64,000 nt of DNA from Lycorma delicatula (lineage: Eukaryota > Arthropoda > Insecta > Hemiptera > Fulgoridae), in contig NC_134467.1 of assembly GCF_047948215.1 (NCBI RefSeq), positions 34,625,020 through 34,689,019 on the forward strand. The letters run 5' to 3'. The notes beneath the pieces were generated by a model that ran no database searches, was not told where the DNA came from, and saw nothing but the letters and a program-made list of their open reading frames with translations. Every line of letters starts with the position of its first letter. Within the stretch, counting starts at the first letter, position 1. The translations under genes were made by a program, and so were the position numbers. Shown piece by piece: positions 1 through 11,216 of this stretch.

Positions 1-1139
1 TATTTATACAGTGCTTTTTATTAAGAAAAAAAATAATAACGTTATTTCTATATGTATTAGATTAATGAAATATAATATTTTTAACGTTAATGTAAAATGT
101 ATAAACGTTTTATTGTATAAAAAACAATAAATACCCTTTCAACTGATATCTATAATGGTTTTATTTTTAATGTTAATTATATATATACTTATTTCAACGA
201 TAACATTATCTTCAGTTAATTTCTTAATTGTTTTTGAAATAAAATTAATAATTTTAAATATACTTTTAAATATAATTTGTTAAATTGTAAACAAATTTTA
301 TTTTATTTATTAATAAAAAAACATTTTTAAATTAAATATTACACTAGCGATAAATAATTTTTTTTCTATTTGATAAACAAAAATCGATCACTGAAATATG
401 AATTTTCGACGTAAACGGGGTTTATCATTAATTTATTAAAAAGATAAAAAATGGTTAAAATATATGTAAATAATAGTTGTTCAAACAGTAATAAACATAT
501 ACATAATACAAAAAAATATATACTTACATTTTCAAATGTATTTATATTAAATCAAAATACAACACATTCTTTTTTTAATTTTATATGTATGTATATATAA
601 ATTTTTAAATTATTACTAATAACTAATAAATTATTCGAAAAAAAAATTTATTAAACATTTACAAATTTGTAAAACAATATTTTGAAATTAAAAAATGAAA
701 TGTAATGTTCCTTTAACTAAAAAGTTGGAAGTAAAATTAAATAAAAATGAAAAAAAAATTAATTCCGTTAATTTTATTTCTTTTTTATATTAATAAATTG
801 TTTAAATCATATTCACAAACACCATTTATTATTTTTTTTTTAATTTTACTAATATCCATTATTAATATAAAATAAATAGGTAAAATATAAAAATAAAAAT
901 TTCTTACAATGTAGGAAACTTATTTATGCATTATTTAAACAATAACATTTATATATTATTATTATACGTTTCGCACTGTTTCTTTTTTCGCAATTTTATT
1001 TATATACACAAACAAATTAACGAAGAATTTTATATAACAAAAAATTTTTTAAAAATTGTTTTTTTATTCAAACGAAATATTATAATTTATAAAAAAAGAA
1101 ATTACGCACTCATCATTATATAAAAAAATAACGCGTTAA
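1..1139. other. AT-rich DNA, no gene seen
   Basis: Very AT-rich sequence with many A and T runs. The short open frame near 926-1123 is low-complexity (Ile, Phe, Lys, Asn) and resembles no family I know. I see no repeat family shared with the rest of the window. Confidence 0.6.
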
Positions 1140-1330
1140 TAAACAAATACGAATTCACACGTCCGTATGTAACGACGTTCAGCGGTACAATACAAACTTT
1201 GCTGTCGTACATTCCCGCGTCTCTTGTCTAATGCGTCGATGTAAGTGCGCGCGCAATATAGTTACAATATAAATGCGCAAGCGTCGTAAACTACATTATA
1301 TCCACACCCAAAAGGTCTCTGATTATTCCC
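1140..1330. other. Locally GC-balanced segment
   Basis: This segment has several CG dinucleotides and runs such as gtgcgcgcgc, in contrast to its AT-rich surroundings. It has no open frame of note and no recognisable element. It could be an old element edge or a regulatory segment; nothing in the sequence decides between these. Confidence 0.3.
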
Positions 1331-1689
1331 AGTATAATTATTTTATAATGATACCGTTATAATTATAATGTTTTATATGATATATATATATATATAAAAG
1401 GTTTTTAAATATTAAATAAAAAATAATCAAATCAGGTTTTATAAGAAAATATTTCAATAATTTATATTTTTATTATGAATTTGACCTTTTTCTCCTATGA
1501 CTAAATCCTGAATGAGCATTTGCATGTTCGTAAGTAACAGAAATTGTTTTATATTTAATAAATTAATAAATTAGGAAAAATATGGTAATTTTTAATAAGA
1601 TAAAATTATTAAAATGTTGCATTTGTTTTAATAATTATTTTCCTTTATTTTTGTTATGAAAGAGTAGATATCAACAACTATATTATTAA

Positions 1690-1860
1690 CTCGATGTAAA
1701 TTGGTAGCGTATGAAAAAAATCCTTGTCTGATCAGGGATTCGAGCCTAGGACCTTTATAAAGAAATGCCGAGAATTTTTATAATTTCTTTAATGAAGATG
1801 CTTTTTTTAACTTCTGTATTATTTGGCAGTTTAATTAACCACCAATGATAGGTGAACGAA
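1690..1860 (-). repeat. tRNA-derived SINE fragment
   Basis: On the minus strand around 1733-1755 there is a Pol III B-box-like stretch (ggctcgaatccctgatcag) followed by sequence resembling the head of other SINE fragments in the window. The A box and the tail are not clear, so this is called a degraded fragment. Confidence 0.35.
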
Positions 1861-2052
1861 ACCTTTTCGCAAACATTTTTTATTTTTAATTTCTACTAGA
1901 TTTTTTGCACTTAATACAATTTTATTTTATTTTCTTAGGTGTTGTAATCAGATAAAAAAATATGTATATGGTAATAGGTTTTTAATTAGCGAGTTTATTT
2001 GCACATCAAATTACTATATTTTACGAAATTGTGTAACCCCTTCCATATAAGG

Positions 2053-2626
2053 TACAGGGTGTCCCATATAAAACGCAACCCATCAATCACTCATCCATGA
2101 AATTTCAAAAGTCAAGCTTACTCCCCTACTCGTTAAAGAAATGGACGCGTCTAACATCTGAACATCGCGGCGACGCAGTAGAACACTACGGATAGTAACA
2201 ACAATGCAATCATAACGTTCAGTGTATTGCTAGAGACAAGATGGTGTTTTCGCTAGATGAACGTGTTTTCATTGTCGAGTCGTACTTCAGTACGAAATCA
2301 GTGTTTGCAGTGCAAGATTTGTTTCGCCATAAGTACCCAGATAATTAATATCCTAACAAAACATCAGAGACTGGTTCTGTTAATAACAAGGAACACAAAA
2401 GATCTGCGTCAGTGTTGAATACAGATACAGTCACTGAAATCAAAGACCGATTACTCGCCTCGCCAAATAAATCGATCAGACGTTTTTCTGCTGAAATTAA
2501 TTTGTCTAAATCAACTGTTCATCGGGCGACCAAACGATTACAATTACGACCTTATCGCATTCAAACGGTTCATCGACTTCTTGAGCCCGACAAAGAAAAA
2601 CGGCTACAATATTGTCAACTATTTCT
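2053..2626 (+). mobile_element. Mariner-type transposon, 5' half
   Basis: The element begins at a TA dinucleotide with the terminal repeat cagggtgtcccatata. The reverse complement of this repeat closes the related 3' half at 39225. The transposase N-terminus follows. The copy is cut at about 2626, where a LINE-A 3' tail is joined, and no 3' mariner part follows here. Confidence 0.8.
2241..2626 (+). pseudogene. Mariner-type transposase N-terminal fragment (broken)
   Basis: An ATG at 2241 opens MVFSLDERVFIVESYF, the usual start of insect mariner-type transposases whose N-terminus is a helix-turn-helix DNA-binding region. The frame stops at 2346 (TAA) and the homology resumes in a second frame. 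That second stretch, about 2412-2626, encodes the second helix-turn-helix (SIRRFSAEINLSKSTVHRAT) and the linker (LRPYRIQTVHRLLEPDKEK). The catalytic DDE/D domain is missing. The same region with a few differences, followed by the catalytic domain, is present at 38353-39110, so both fragments belong to one family. An open frame runs on past 2626, but its last 45 or so residues are LINE-A sequence, so the predicted protein is a chance chimera. Confidence 0.85.
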
Positions 2627-2778
2627 TTGTGTAGACAGGCTACGTTTGGAATATGTAAAACAAATTGTTAGAGATGTAGGATGTAGAGGGTATACTGAAA
2701 TAAAACGACTAGCACTAGATAGGGAATCTTGGAGAGCTGCATCAAACCAGTCAAATGACTGAAGACAAAGAAAAATGA
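2627..2778 (+). mobile_element. LINE-A 3' tail, severely 5'-truncated
   Basis: The stretch encodes the last residues of the LINE-A ORF (RLEYVKQIVRDVGCRGYTE through ASNQSND, then TGA), followed by gaagacaaa and an A-rich tail. Five other copies in this window (24.7, 30.1, 33.5, 35.2 and 57.6 kb) end in the same way. The length fits 5' truncation during target-primed reverse transcription. Confidence 0.85.
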
Positions 2779-3010
2779 TGGGAACGCACATCGGTTCAAA
2801 TCAGACTTCATCTCTTTTATTTTTTTAACTTTTTTTAATTTTTAATTTATTAATAATTATTTACCTGCCATTGTAAAAAAAAAACTTTTACAATGAATAA
2901 TAATTCGTTAAATAAAAAACTACATATATTAAAAAAATATCAGAAGTATTTAATGAAATAAAATTTTATGTACTTTTCATTAAAAAAAAAAATGACTAAA
3001 TGTAATTAAA
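2779..3010 (+). repeat. Unclassified repeat, related to 22905-23120
   Basis: The two stretches share a head (cagacttcatctc) and the ordered blocks attgtaaaaaaaa, aataataattc, aaaaaaatatcagaag and gtacttttcatt. No coding potential is visible. The second copy follows a SINE at 22.6-22.9 kb, so this is an independent dispersed repeat. Confidence 0.6.
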
Positions 3011-3865
3011 TAGCATACAAAAAAGTCATGTGTTTTCCATATCAGACTTTTTTTAAATTATATATTCAGGATATAAAATTAAATAAACTTTTTATTGAAA
3101 ATTTTTACGTTTTTGTTTTACTAATTATTGGAGGAGTGTTAGATTTAAATAAAACTTATTATAATTTTTTAAGCTTAATCATATATATGAATATTTTTAG
3201 AACATTTTTCCCTTCAAATTTTTTCCCCATATCTAAAAAGGAATTTTTTTGTAACACTTTTAATTTGTATCTATAATAATTTTTTTTTGTATTCTTCTTC
3301 ATTAATTAAAGAGTTATTAATATTAAAATAAACAACGCCTTTTTACACTTTTATATTATATTTCGGAACGAAAATAAGACTTTTATAAAAGTATACTTCA
3401 TTTTATAAAAAAATATACTTTTAAAACGTTATCCTTGACTGATAGGTGGAAGGTCATGCTATACTAGTACAGTTTTTTTTTTTTTTTTTTTTTTAATTAC
3501 AAAATCTCTTCTGATTGCTTTTGTTATTCTGCTTTGTTCATTCATCCTTTATAATTTCATTAATTTATGCTTTTTTTATGTTAATAATTATCACTTCCTT
3601 AATTTCTTTTTCTTTTGAATATCATGAAATTTTTTTCTTTTTTAAATGATGTCATAATTTAACCAATATGACAATATCATACATGAATAATCATCATATT
3701 GTTACTTTTAATCGATAGATTTTTACTCTATTCATCTTTTACTTTGTTATTTCTCCTTTGTTTCTTTCATGTACAAAAGAAAATTGAAGAATAAAGGGAA
3801 AACGAATTTTTAATAATTTTTTTTTTTTTTTTATTACAACTACTCTTTCTTCATTATATTACTAT
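3011..3865. other. AT-rich DNA with T-runs, no gene seen
   Basis: Contains a T-run at about 3472-3494 and another at about 3820-3833. No family-like protein or shared repeat was recognised. Confidence 0.55.
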
Positions 3866-4128
3866 CCAGATGTTCCAGGTTTGAATCCCGATAAGGCATT
3901 TTTTACACGCTACAATATTTAACATCTAATACCTTTAAGATGCAGTTACTTTTTTACAGATTTGAACACTACGATTATGGATACCGGTGGTTGGGTTTCA
4001 ATTAACCACATATCTCAGAAATGATCGACCTGAGACTGTTCAAGACTACACTTCGTTTAAATTCATACATATAATCCTCTGAAGTAATACCTTACGGTGA
4101 TTCCATAGGCTAAACAGGAAAAAATAGC
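3866..4128 (+). repeat. SINE copy, 5' part degraded
   Basis: From about 3952 the sequence matches the body of the abundant SINE family (gattatggataccgg, ggttgggtttcaattaacca, ggctaaacaggaaaaa), ending in an A-rich tail. Upstream at 3881-3900 is a separate tRNA-like B-box stretch (ggtttgaatcccgataaggc), which may be the head of a related SINE. Confidence 0.7.
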
Positions 4129-4182
4129 ACGTTTAAGATGGCGTAAGTCTGTTTTTAATATGTAAACAGTGTAATAAATTAT

Positions 4183-4222
4183 TCTTCTTAATACCGGGTT
4201 CGATTTCCAGTTAGGAATGATA
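4183..4222 (+). repeat. tRNA-like B-box fragment
   Basis: The stretch ccgggttcgatttccagtta resembles a Pol III B box with its flanks. A similar piece lies at 4806-4850 (ttggaatcccggtcaggcat). Both look like broken SINE heads. Confidence 0.35.
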
Positions 4223-4225
4223 TTT

Positions 4226-4440
4226 TTTACACTTCAAATAGATAGATAGATTTATTAACAGTAGATGAAAAAAATCTTTGATGCGGGTTATATATCGTGC
4301 TAAAATTTGAGCTCAATCGGTGCAGAACATTTTGAGTTTTTGAAGCGAACATAAACGAACTTAACATTTTTATATATAAAGATTTGTGGGCTGCGAAAAA
4401 AAAGCCCTCAAGTCGTGCGAAAAAACACATAATTTTAAAT
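4226..4440 (+). repeat. Dispersed repeat (gatgcgggttatatatcgtg family)
   Basis: The block running from atagatttatta to cttaacattt recurs at 5153-5217 and at 5380-5507. After it comes a copy-specific tail (tttgtgggctgcgaaaaaaaag). No coding capacity is visible. Such TA-ending AT-rich repeats are often non-autonomous DNA elements, but the class cannot be fixed here. Confidence 0.55.
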
Positions 4441-4930
4441 GCTTACAAAAGCAGAGTAATGCTTACAAATTACAGAATAATCAAACGGCGTTAATTTCAG
4501 ATGTTAATAAACTGCTAACGTAAGTAGAAGTTGTGCTGTTTCAGTGTACAACGTGAATCTCGAGTATGAATCTATTAATGAATTACGGTCTCCAAAGAAA
4601 ACAAAACCCCGCAGGTCAATTGAGAAAAAGGTGAGATTTTGATAAAAACGCGATTCGTAAAAAAATAACACGAATTTGAATTATTTAGAAATAGTTTAGC
4701 GGTGTATTATGTCCTTTGAAAGAGAATTCGGTTATTGTCTTCGACAACGTTTCTTATCATTAAACGAAAAGAATTCCAGCAGTGTTATAGAAAAACAATG
4801 ATATCAAAATAGGACCGAGTTGGAATCCCGGTCAGGCATGGTATTTTCATACCCTATAAATCATTCATATCATCACCAACTGCGGTTGTCCTTCATGGTG
4901 GCTTTTCTTTTTGTTTTGGTGTTTTTTTTT

Positions 4931-5507
4931 AATAAAATACAGATGTTTTAGCTGTTAAATATAATTCAAAGAAATTTGTTACTTAATCAGTTGTGATTTT
5001 GTTTACATTGGCAACGGTCATATGGGCTCTTTGTGATTGGTCATTGTGTGCGACAGCGGCCATCTTGCATTGATCTGATTGGTTTTCCTTTGTTTACATT
5101 TCAATCTGATTTATTACCTTCTTATTTATTAAAAAACTGTACAAATTAAAAATAGATAGATAGATTTATTAAAAATAGATGAAATCAATCTTTAATGCGG
5201 ATTATATATCGTGCTAAATTTTTTTTTAATTGTTTTTTTTTTTTTTTGTAATAAAATAAAGATGTTTTAGCTGTTAAATATAATTCAAAGAAATTTGATC
5301 GTTGTGTTTTACAGCGGCCATCTTGCATTGATCTGATTGGTTTTCCTTTGTTTACATTTCCAAGTTAAAAATATACAAATTAAAAATAGATTTATTAAAA
5401 ATAGATGAAAACAATCTTTGATGCGGGTTATATATCGTGCTAAAATTTGAGCTCAATCAGTGCAGAAAATTTTGAGTTTTTGAAGCCATACACAAATGAA
5501 CTTAACA
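4931..5507 (+). repeat. Two-unit tandem duplication, period about 319 bp
   Basis: Unit 1 starts at 4931 and unit 2 at 5250, both with aataaaata followed by gatgttttagctgttaaa. Both then carry cggccatcttgcattgatct and the gatgcgggttatatatcgtg block. Unit 1 has about 70 bp more around 4980-5050. Each unit follows a T-run, suggesting duplication by unequal exchange between A/T-rich ends. Confidence 0.7.
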
Positions 5508-5564
5508 TTATATATATATATATATATATATACTTCTTTACCAGTTTCTCAGCTACTGCCGGGT

Positions 5565-5656
<92 letters not shown>
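5508..5656 (+). repeat. (TA)n then (GT)n microsatellites
   Basis: A short TA tract lies at about 5508-5531, and an uninterrupted GT tract at 5569-5656. Long open frames across them are artefacts of dinucleotide repetition. Confidence 0.95.
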
Positions 5657-5658
<2 letters not shown>

Positions 5659-5659
5659 C

Positions 5660-6775
5660 GCATTTACCGCTACCGGTTTGCCAGGACTGACTTAGCTGTA
5701 TATATAGTGCAATGAAAGAGTAAATATACCACTTAACATGTAGTCTAGAACAAATTCGGATCGATCACTCCTGAAACATGTTGTTAACCTAGAATAAACC
5801 CTGATATTCACAGTATAGTTTAAATCCATTTAAAAGCAACTGCTTTTACATGGTATATGTAAGTATAAAATTACAAAAATTGAATTATGTCTAAAACAAA
5901 ATTAATATTGAACATACTTTGATAATACTTTGTTTTAATAATATAACTTAAATAAAATATTAAGTAACTATTCAATTATGGAAAGATAAAAAAACACAAA
6001 AAAACGAGAAACGAAGATTACATAATTAAAAGAAAAAAAAGTTTTTAACAAAACGGATAAAAGTTATAAATCTTTATACTGCAGAGAATACTATTTCTTT
6101 TTATTTTAAGTTTAATAACTTAATCTTAAAAACGGACGAAGTATCTGCAATAAAACAATCTTAAATAATACTCTAGTGTGCTATTTGCTCAAGACGAGAT
6201 ATATTTTTCAACAAAGTATAACACTTTTGTAAATGCTTTTTACATTGTAAAATATATTATTCTTTAATTTTAACAGGGAAAAAATACGTGGAAAAAAAAT
6301 TATATTTATTTATCACAATTTTATCTTTATAAAAATAATATTAAAAAATTAGCTGACAGCAAAGCTTTCCTAGGATTGGTTATTTATTCGTACATCGTAG
6401 AAAAAAAATGATACATTAAAATAAACCAAACATTTCTAAAATATTCAAAAAATTGATATTTTTAAACTTTGATCAGATCCCCCACCACAGTATTACCCCA
6501 AAATATGTTGTTTTTTAAATTACTTACACTATTACTATACCTAGAAAGACAAAAGAATTCAGTTAAAAAATATGAATTGATAAAAAAAAAAACATTTTCG
6601 ATGTTTGTGGATAGGGGAATTTAGAGGTAAATTTTTTTTTTAAATGGTAAGATAAACATGAAAGAATGTACTGAGCTTAATATAAAATTATTACGTTATG
6701 CGCCTAATGATGATTTATTAAGCATAACATTTGCTCATTTACTTACATTTCATTTTAATAAATTTTCGAAATGTC
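5660..6775. other. AT-rich DNA, no gene seen
   Basis: No open frame with family resemblance and no recognised repeat. Mostly A/T-rich with short homopolymers. Confidence 0.5.
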
Positions 6776-6779
6776 ATGC

Positions 6780-8443
6780 TTCATTTGCTTCACAGAGCCC
6801 CAGTCTGTTGTAAACGGATATTACTGCATTATTTAATGATTCCTTAGGGATATTTTTTGCTAATTCTGGAATTCTATTTTGTAAATCATCAATATTTTGG
6901 AGCTATCATAAACAATACTTTTTAAGCGGCCCCGAAGAAAATAATCCAATGGTGACTGTTCCATTCCATGTTGAGCCGGTTGGTGCTGCACTCAAGCATC
7001 TACTAGTGCTAGCCGGCGAGTTACTCTAATATGATCATTCTACGTTAGAATCCCGCCCAGTGCGGTCGTGTTTTCAGTTCAGTACAACGGGACTCATAAT
7101 TCCTTGATAATGTTCAAGTTAAATCATGCCTAAAGTGTCATACATTCTTAAGTTTAATGTAACTATTGTAATTCAATCAAAATGTTAAGGGTGACAAGAA
7201 ATTAAGTATAACCATTCAAGAAGAACATAGCGTTGCTTCATTTCATCATCATCTACCATCTCATCAAAATACAGTCCAAACTAGCTTTAAATTCTACCAG
7301 TGACAAATCGGATGAACTCGCTGGTCATTCTATTTTTTTCTCTTCAGCCAATCCATCTACCAGAAAAAATATATTTAATATTTCATTTACATGAAGATCG
7401 AAATGAGGTGGGGTACCATCTTGTTGAAAACAAATGTTTTGTAACTTGGAATTAAATACGTTTTGAATGTTTAGAATGATGTTGTCGAGAATCAAGTCTC
7501 ATATTTCACTGCTTTTAAATATCCATCAATAAATATAAATTCTATCAATCGTCCAATAACTATACTTGCCCGAACGTTTACTTTGAATAAATACTGTGTA
7601 TGTGTCTCACGATATCAGTGTGTCTCATCGATAATTAAAACCCACCGGATAGTGGTGAACGCGTCTTCCCAAATCAGCTGATATGGAAGTCAAGAGTTCC
7701 AGCGTTCAAGTTTTAGTAAAGTCAGTTATTTTTACACGAATTTGAATACTAGATCGTGGATACCGATGTTCCTTGGTGGTTGGGTTTCAATTAACCACAC
7801 ATCTCAGGAATAGTCGAACTGAGACTGTACAAGACTACACTTCATTTACATTCACACATATCATCCTCTGAAGTATTATCTGAACGGTGATTCCCGGAGG
7901 ATAAACAGGAAAAAGAAAACAAAGAGGTATTGAAATTATGGTGATTTACATTGACATTTTAAAAAATGTGACTTTGTTACTAGAAACTAAGTTTTTTTTT
8001 TTAATAAATTAGGATTTGCATAAATATTCTTTATTATAATTTTGCAGAAGTTATCTTCGATCGTGCTCATGTTCATTACGTTCTTGAACTGTATGAATTT
8101 TGAAGAATTTGAAATTTTCACTTTTTATTTTAGAAACACTAAACTTTTGGCTTACGTTATGTTCTCGTTCTGCTGTTCGAAACAAGGAATGAGGATTCTC
8201 AATAAATTCTTGCATAATCTCTAACGATTTGTTATTATTTGTTGCAAATTTAGGACTCCCTCCCCTCATATTAATGCTCCTTATTTGATCAAATTGTTTG
8301 ATGGTTTTTGAAACTGTACTTTTTGAAGTAGAGTTATAATTATTAAATATTGCATTGAACAATTCATAAAATTTATTACATAACCTAACTCGATCAATAA
8401 AACTGATCATCATTAAAACTCTCTCCTGATCATTAAATGACAT
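6780..8443 (-). pseudogene. Decayed mariner-type transposase, SINE-interrupted
   Basis: The minus-strand frame from 8443 begins MSFNDQERVLMMISF. It runs through a helix-turn-helix (STSKSTVSKTIKQF), a GGSPKFATNNNKSLEIMQEF linker and FKIHTVQERNEHEHDRR, which is the standard N-terminal layout of insect mariner-type transposases. Past the SINE at 7638-7925 the catalytic half continues in shifting frames. Recognisable pieces are FQQDGTPPHFDLHV (second catalytic Asp, about 7420) and EWPASSSDLS (about 7310), where a WPARSPDL-type motif is expected. The C-terminal remnant is near 6800-6890. Several frameshifts and stops make it non-functional. Terminal inverted repeats were not identified. Confidence 0.75.
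7638..7925 (+). mobile_element. tRNA-derived SINE, full-length copy
   Basis: Begins cccaccggatagtggtgaac with the A box degraded. The B-box region (cgttcaagttttagtaaag) follows, then the family body and the end ggataaacaggaaaaag. It sits inside the mariner relic, so it inserted after that element. No clean target duplication was found. Confidence 0.85.
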
Positions 8444-8551
8444 TTTTATAACACAATGTTAACAGGTACTACAGAAAGAATTAATTCAGCAAAAAAAAAT
8501 AAAATAAAACAGTTACAAAATAGATAAAAAAAAGACTTAAATAACAAAATA

Positions 8552-8835
8552 GGTTTTTTTTCCTGATTAGCCTCCAGGAATCACCGTTAGGTATTACTTT
8601 AAACGATGATATGTCTTAGGTCTTATTCAGTTTCAGGTCGATCATTTCTGAGATGTGAAGTTAATTAAAACAAAACGACCACCAAAGAACACCGGTATCC
8701 ACGATCTAGTATTCAAATCCTTATAAAAGTAACTAACTACCTTTACTAGGATTTGGACGTTTGAACTCTCGAATTCGAAATAAGTTGATTTGCGAAGATG
8801 TGTTCACCGCTAGATCTACTCCGGTGGGTCACCAA
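8552..8835 (-). mobile_element. tRNA-derived SINE, reverse copy
   Basis: The minus strand reads from the ccggagtag head through a B-box region to the cctggaggctaatcagg end, with the A-rich tail at the 8552 side. It is more diverged than the copies at 22.6 and 53.3 kb. Confidence 0.8.
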
Positions 8836-10760
8836 AACTGGCTTATAAATGTGGTAAAGGCAGAAAAAATCAGTTAGCCAATCGATCAAAATAAATTATC
8901 ATAAGAAATTAATATTGTAATATGGAATATTATACACCATTTAAGTAAACTTCATTTCTGAAAAATTTGGTAAGAAAATAAAAAATTAGCTGATCAGTAT
9001 ATTTACTCATTAAATGGTAATAAAAACAATTTTTTGTGTTAAAAAACGAACATTTTTTTAATTATTTAAAATATAAATTTACCTTTAAAATAAATTTTTA
9101 TTTAATTCAGTTTAATTAATTTTTATTTATTTTTATTATTTGACTTAATTTTTTCAAAGTCCAAACTTTATCCTACCGCCATTTTAGGTACAGAGGTTGT
9201 ACCAACTCTTTATTTTATACCATTTTTCTTTTCTTACATAAATCTTTAGAATGATATCACAGAAAGGGTGTTAGCCCATGAGCCCCCCCCCCCCCCCCCG
9301 CCATCTCAAAGGAACGGGTTGAAATTCTATTTCTCGTCGAAAGATAAAGTTGACCGATACCTTATCGTGAAAATTACAATATTTTATCTGGAACGGTTGT
9401 TGAAGGTTTACAATACTTTTTACTTGTTCTGTATAATGTATTTTGTTTTGAATTGATCAGTATAAAGGATTAATTAATTATTTCCCTTGATGTGACCTGG
9501 AAATATTAACGTAAAAACCGTCAGGACCTAACAAAATATTATAAACTTTTACTTAAAGTATATACGCGTTTATAAGTTTTTTAGACCCAAATTTTAGTAC
9601 TAAGAATTTGTTGTATTGTAAATTTTCATATATGAATTTCGTTAAGTTTCTACATTCGCATCGATGAATGATTTTGATTATTTAAATAGAGTTACGATGA
9701 CATGTAAGTATAAATGAAAGAAAATATGTACGATTTATATGTGTTATGGATAACTTCTTTAGTAGATAATACCAATTATTCCTTTTTGAAAAAAGTAATA
9801 GTAATGTACATAAATAAATAGAACAAGAATAAACTCATGAATATAGAACATAAATTCCTATAAATAATAATAATACAATATTTGTGATTGAAACAATCTG
9901 TTCACTATGTACGCAATGGATTTGATTAAAAACAAATATATAGCAGATTCAATAAATAACCCAGACAGATAATTAATTATAAAATCATGAACTTTATGAG
10001 TACTTGCTATAGAAAAAGTAAAAAAAAGTTAAAAATTTTTCCCTGGGGAAGAATTTTTAAAACGTTTTTTTATTTATGTACAGTATGCTCAAACATAATA
10101 TTTAATACAAACGTTATTTTTAGTTTTAGCTGTTTAAGATATGTAATTTAAATTTAAAAATGAACAACGATTGCAGTTCGTGACAACCGATCAATTTTTT
10201 CGTAATATATAAAAATAATAATACATTATATTCTGCAAACCTTTTTCCTATTATTTTATAATAAATTTATTTTTAAAAATTTATATTTTTAGAATAATTT
10301 TACAAATATAAATTAAAAATAAATAAAGAACTGGATTATTATTATTATTATTAATATACATCGGTTTTTTTTAATATCATTTTTGCAAGAGAAAAAACGT
10401 ATATTTATGAAACGTTTTGTATTTGATGTTATGTAAAATTTTGTAGGCGTTTAAAAAATACAAAATTTTATCAGTTGTTATTTTAATTTACAGTAGAACG
10501 CATGAGAATATTTAATACACGACGCGACTTTGATATATTGAAACACAAATATAGTAATGTAAAAATAACTTTTTTTTTTTAATGTCAATCATAATATTAT
10601 GAATTAAAATATTTATTTCACATTTATTAGCTAAATATCAAATAAAATAACATATATTCAGAATAAAGAAAAGTATTTTATTAAAAAAATAATTAATTTA
10701 AAAAAAAAAAAAAAAAAATCAGAATCAACCTTAAAAATGTAATAAAAAAATGATTTCATT
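8836..10760. other. AT-rich DNA with a poly-C tract, no gene seen
   Basis: Holds a run of 17 C at 9283-9299 and A/T-rich sequence otherwise. No family-like open frame was recognised. Confidence 0.5.
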
Positions 10761-11216
10761 AACAACAGCCTCACTGAATCTACGAGCTGGTAACATCACG
10801 TGCTGATATCTCATTATATTATCCTTTTTCAAAACATTATTTTTGCGCGTAATTATGATTTTTATTTTATTTTTCGACTTACGGGCGCCCAATTAATACA
10901 TTTATGTTGTTGTATGTTCAATTCTTTCTACTTAAATTGATTACATGTATAAAAATGCTTAATGATTCAATCTTGAAAACAATAACAATTCCTTAACCAG
11001 TGTCTTTCGTCACGATTATATTTAGATCCGTCATTCGTAGTACAAAATGTGTGAATAAAGAGGCTAACTTTAGTCCAGTTTATATCGTGTTCAGTGAAGG
11101 TATTCGGATATAGTTTTTTTGTGGTCATATTATTTTATAATTACTCACTGTTTTTTTACAATTATTAAATAATTTTTTGCTTTATTTTTGTTCGTGTGTT
11201 ATTATTGCGGTTTGTA

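Noticed and set aside
926..1123. 65-codon frame in the first kilobase
   Set aside because: Low-complexity Ile/Phe/Lys/Asn composition, no start context and no family resemblance.
5447..5695. Open frames of repeated Cys-Val
   Set aside because: They are the translation of the GT microsatellite at 5569-5656.
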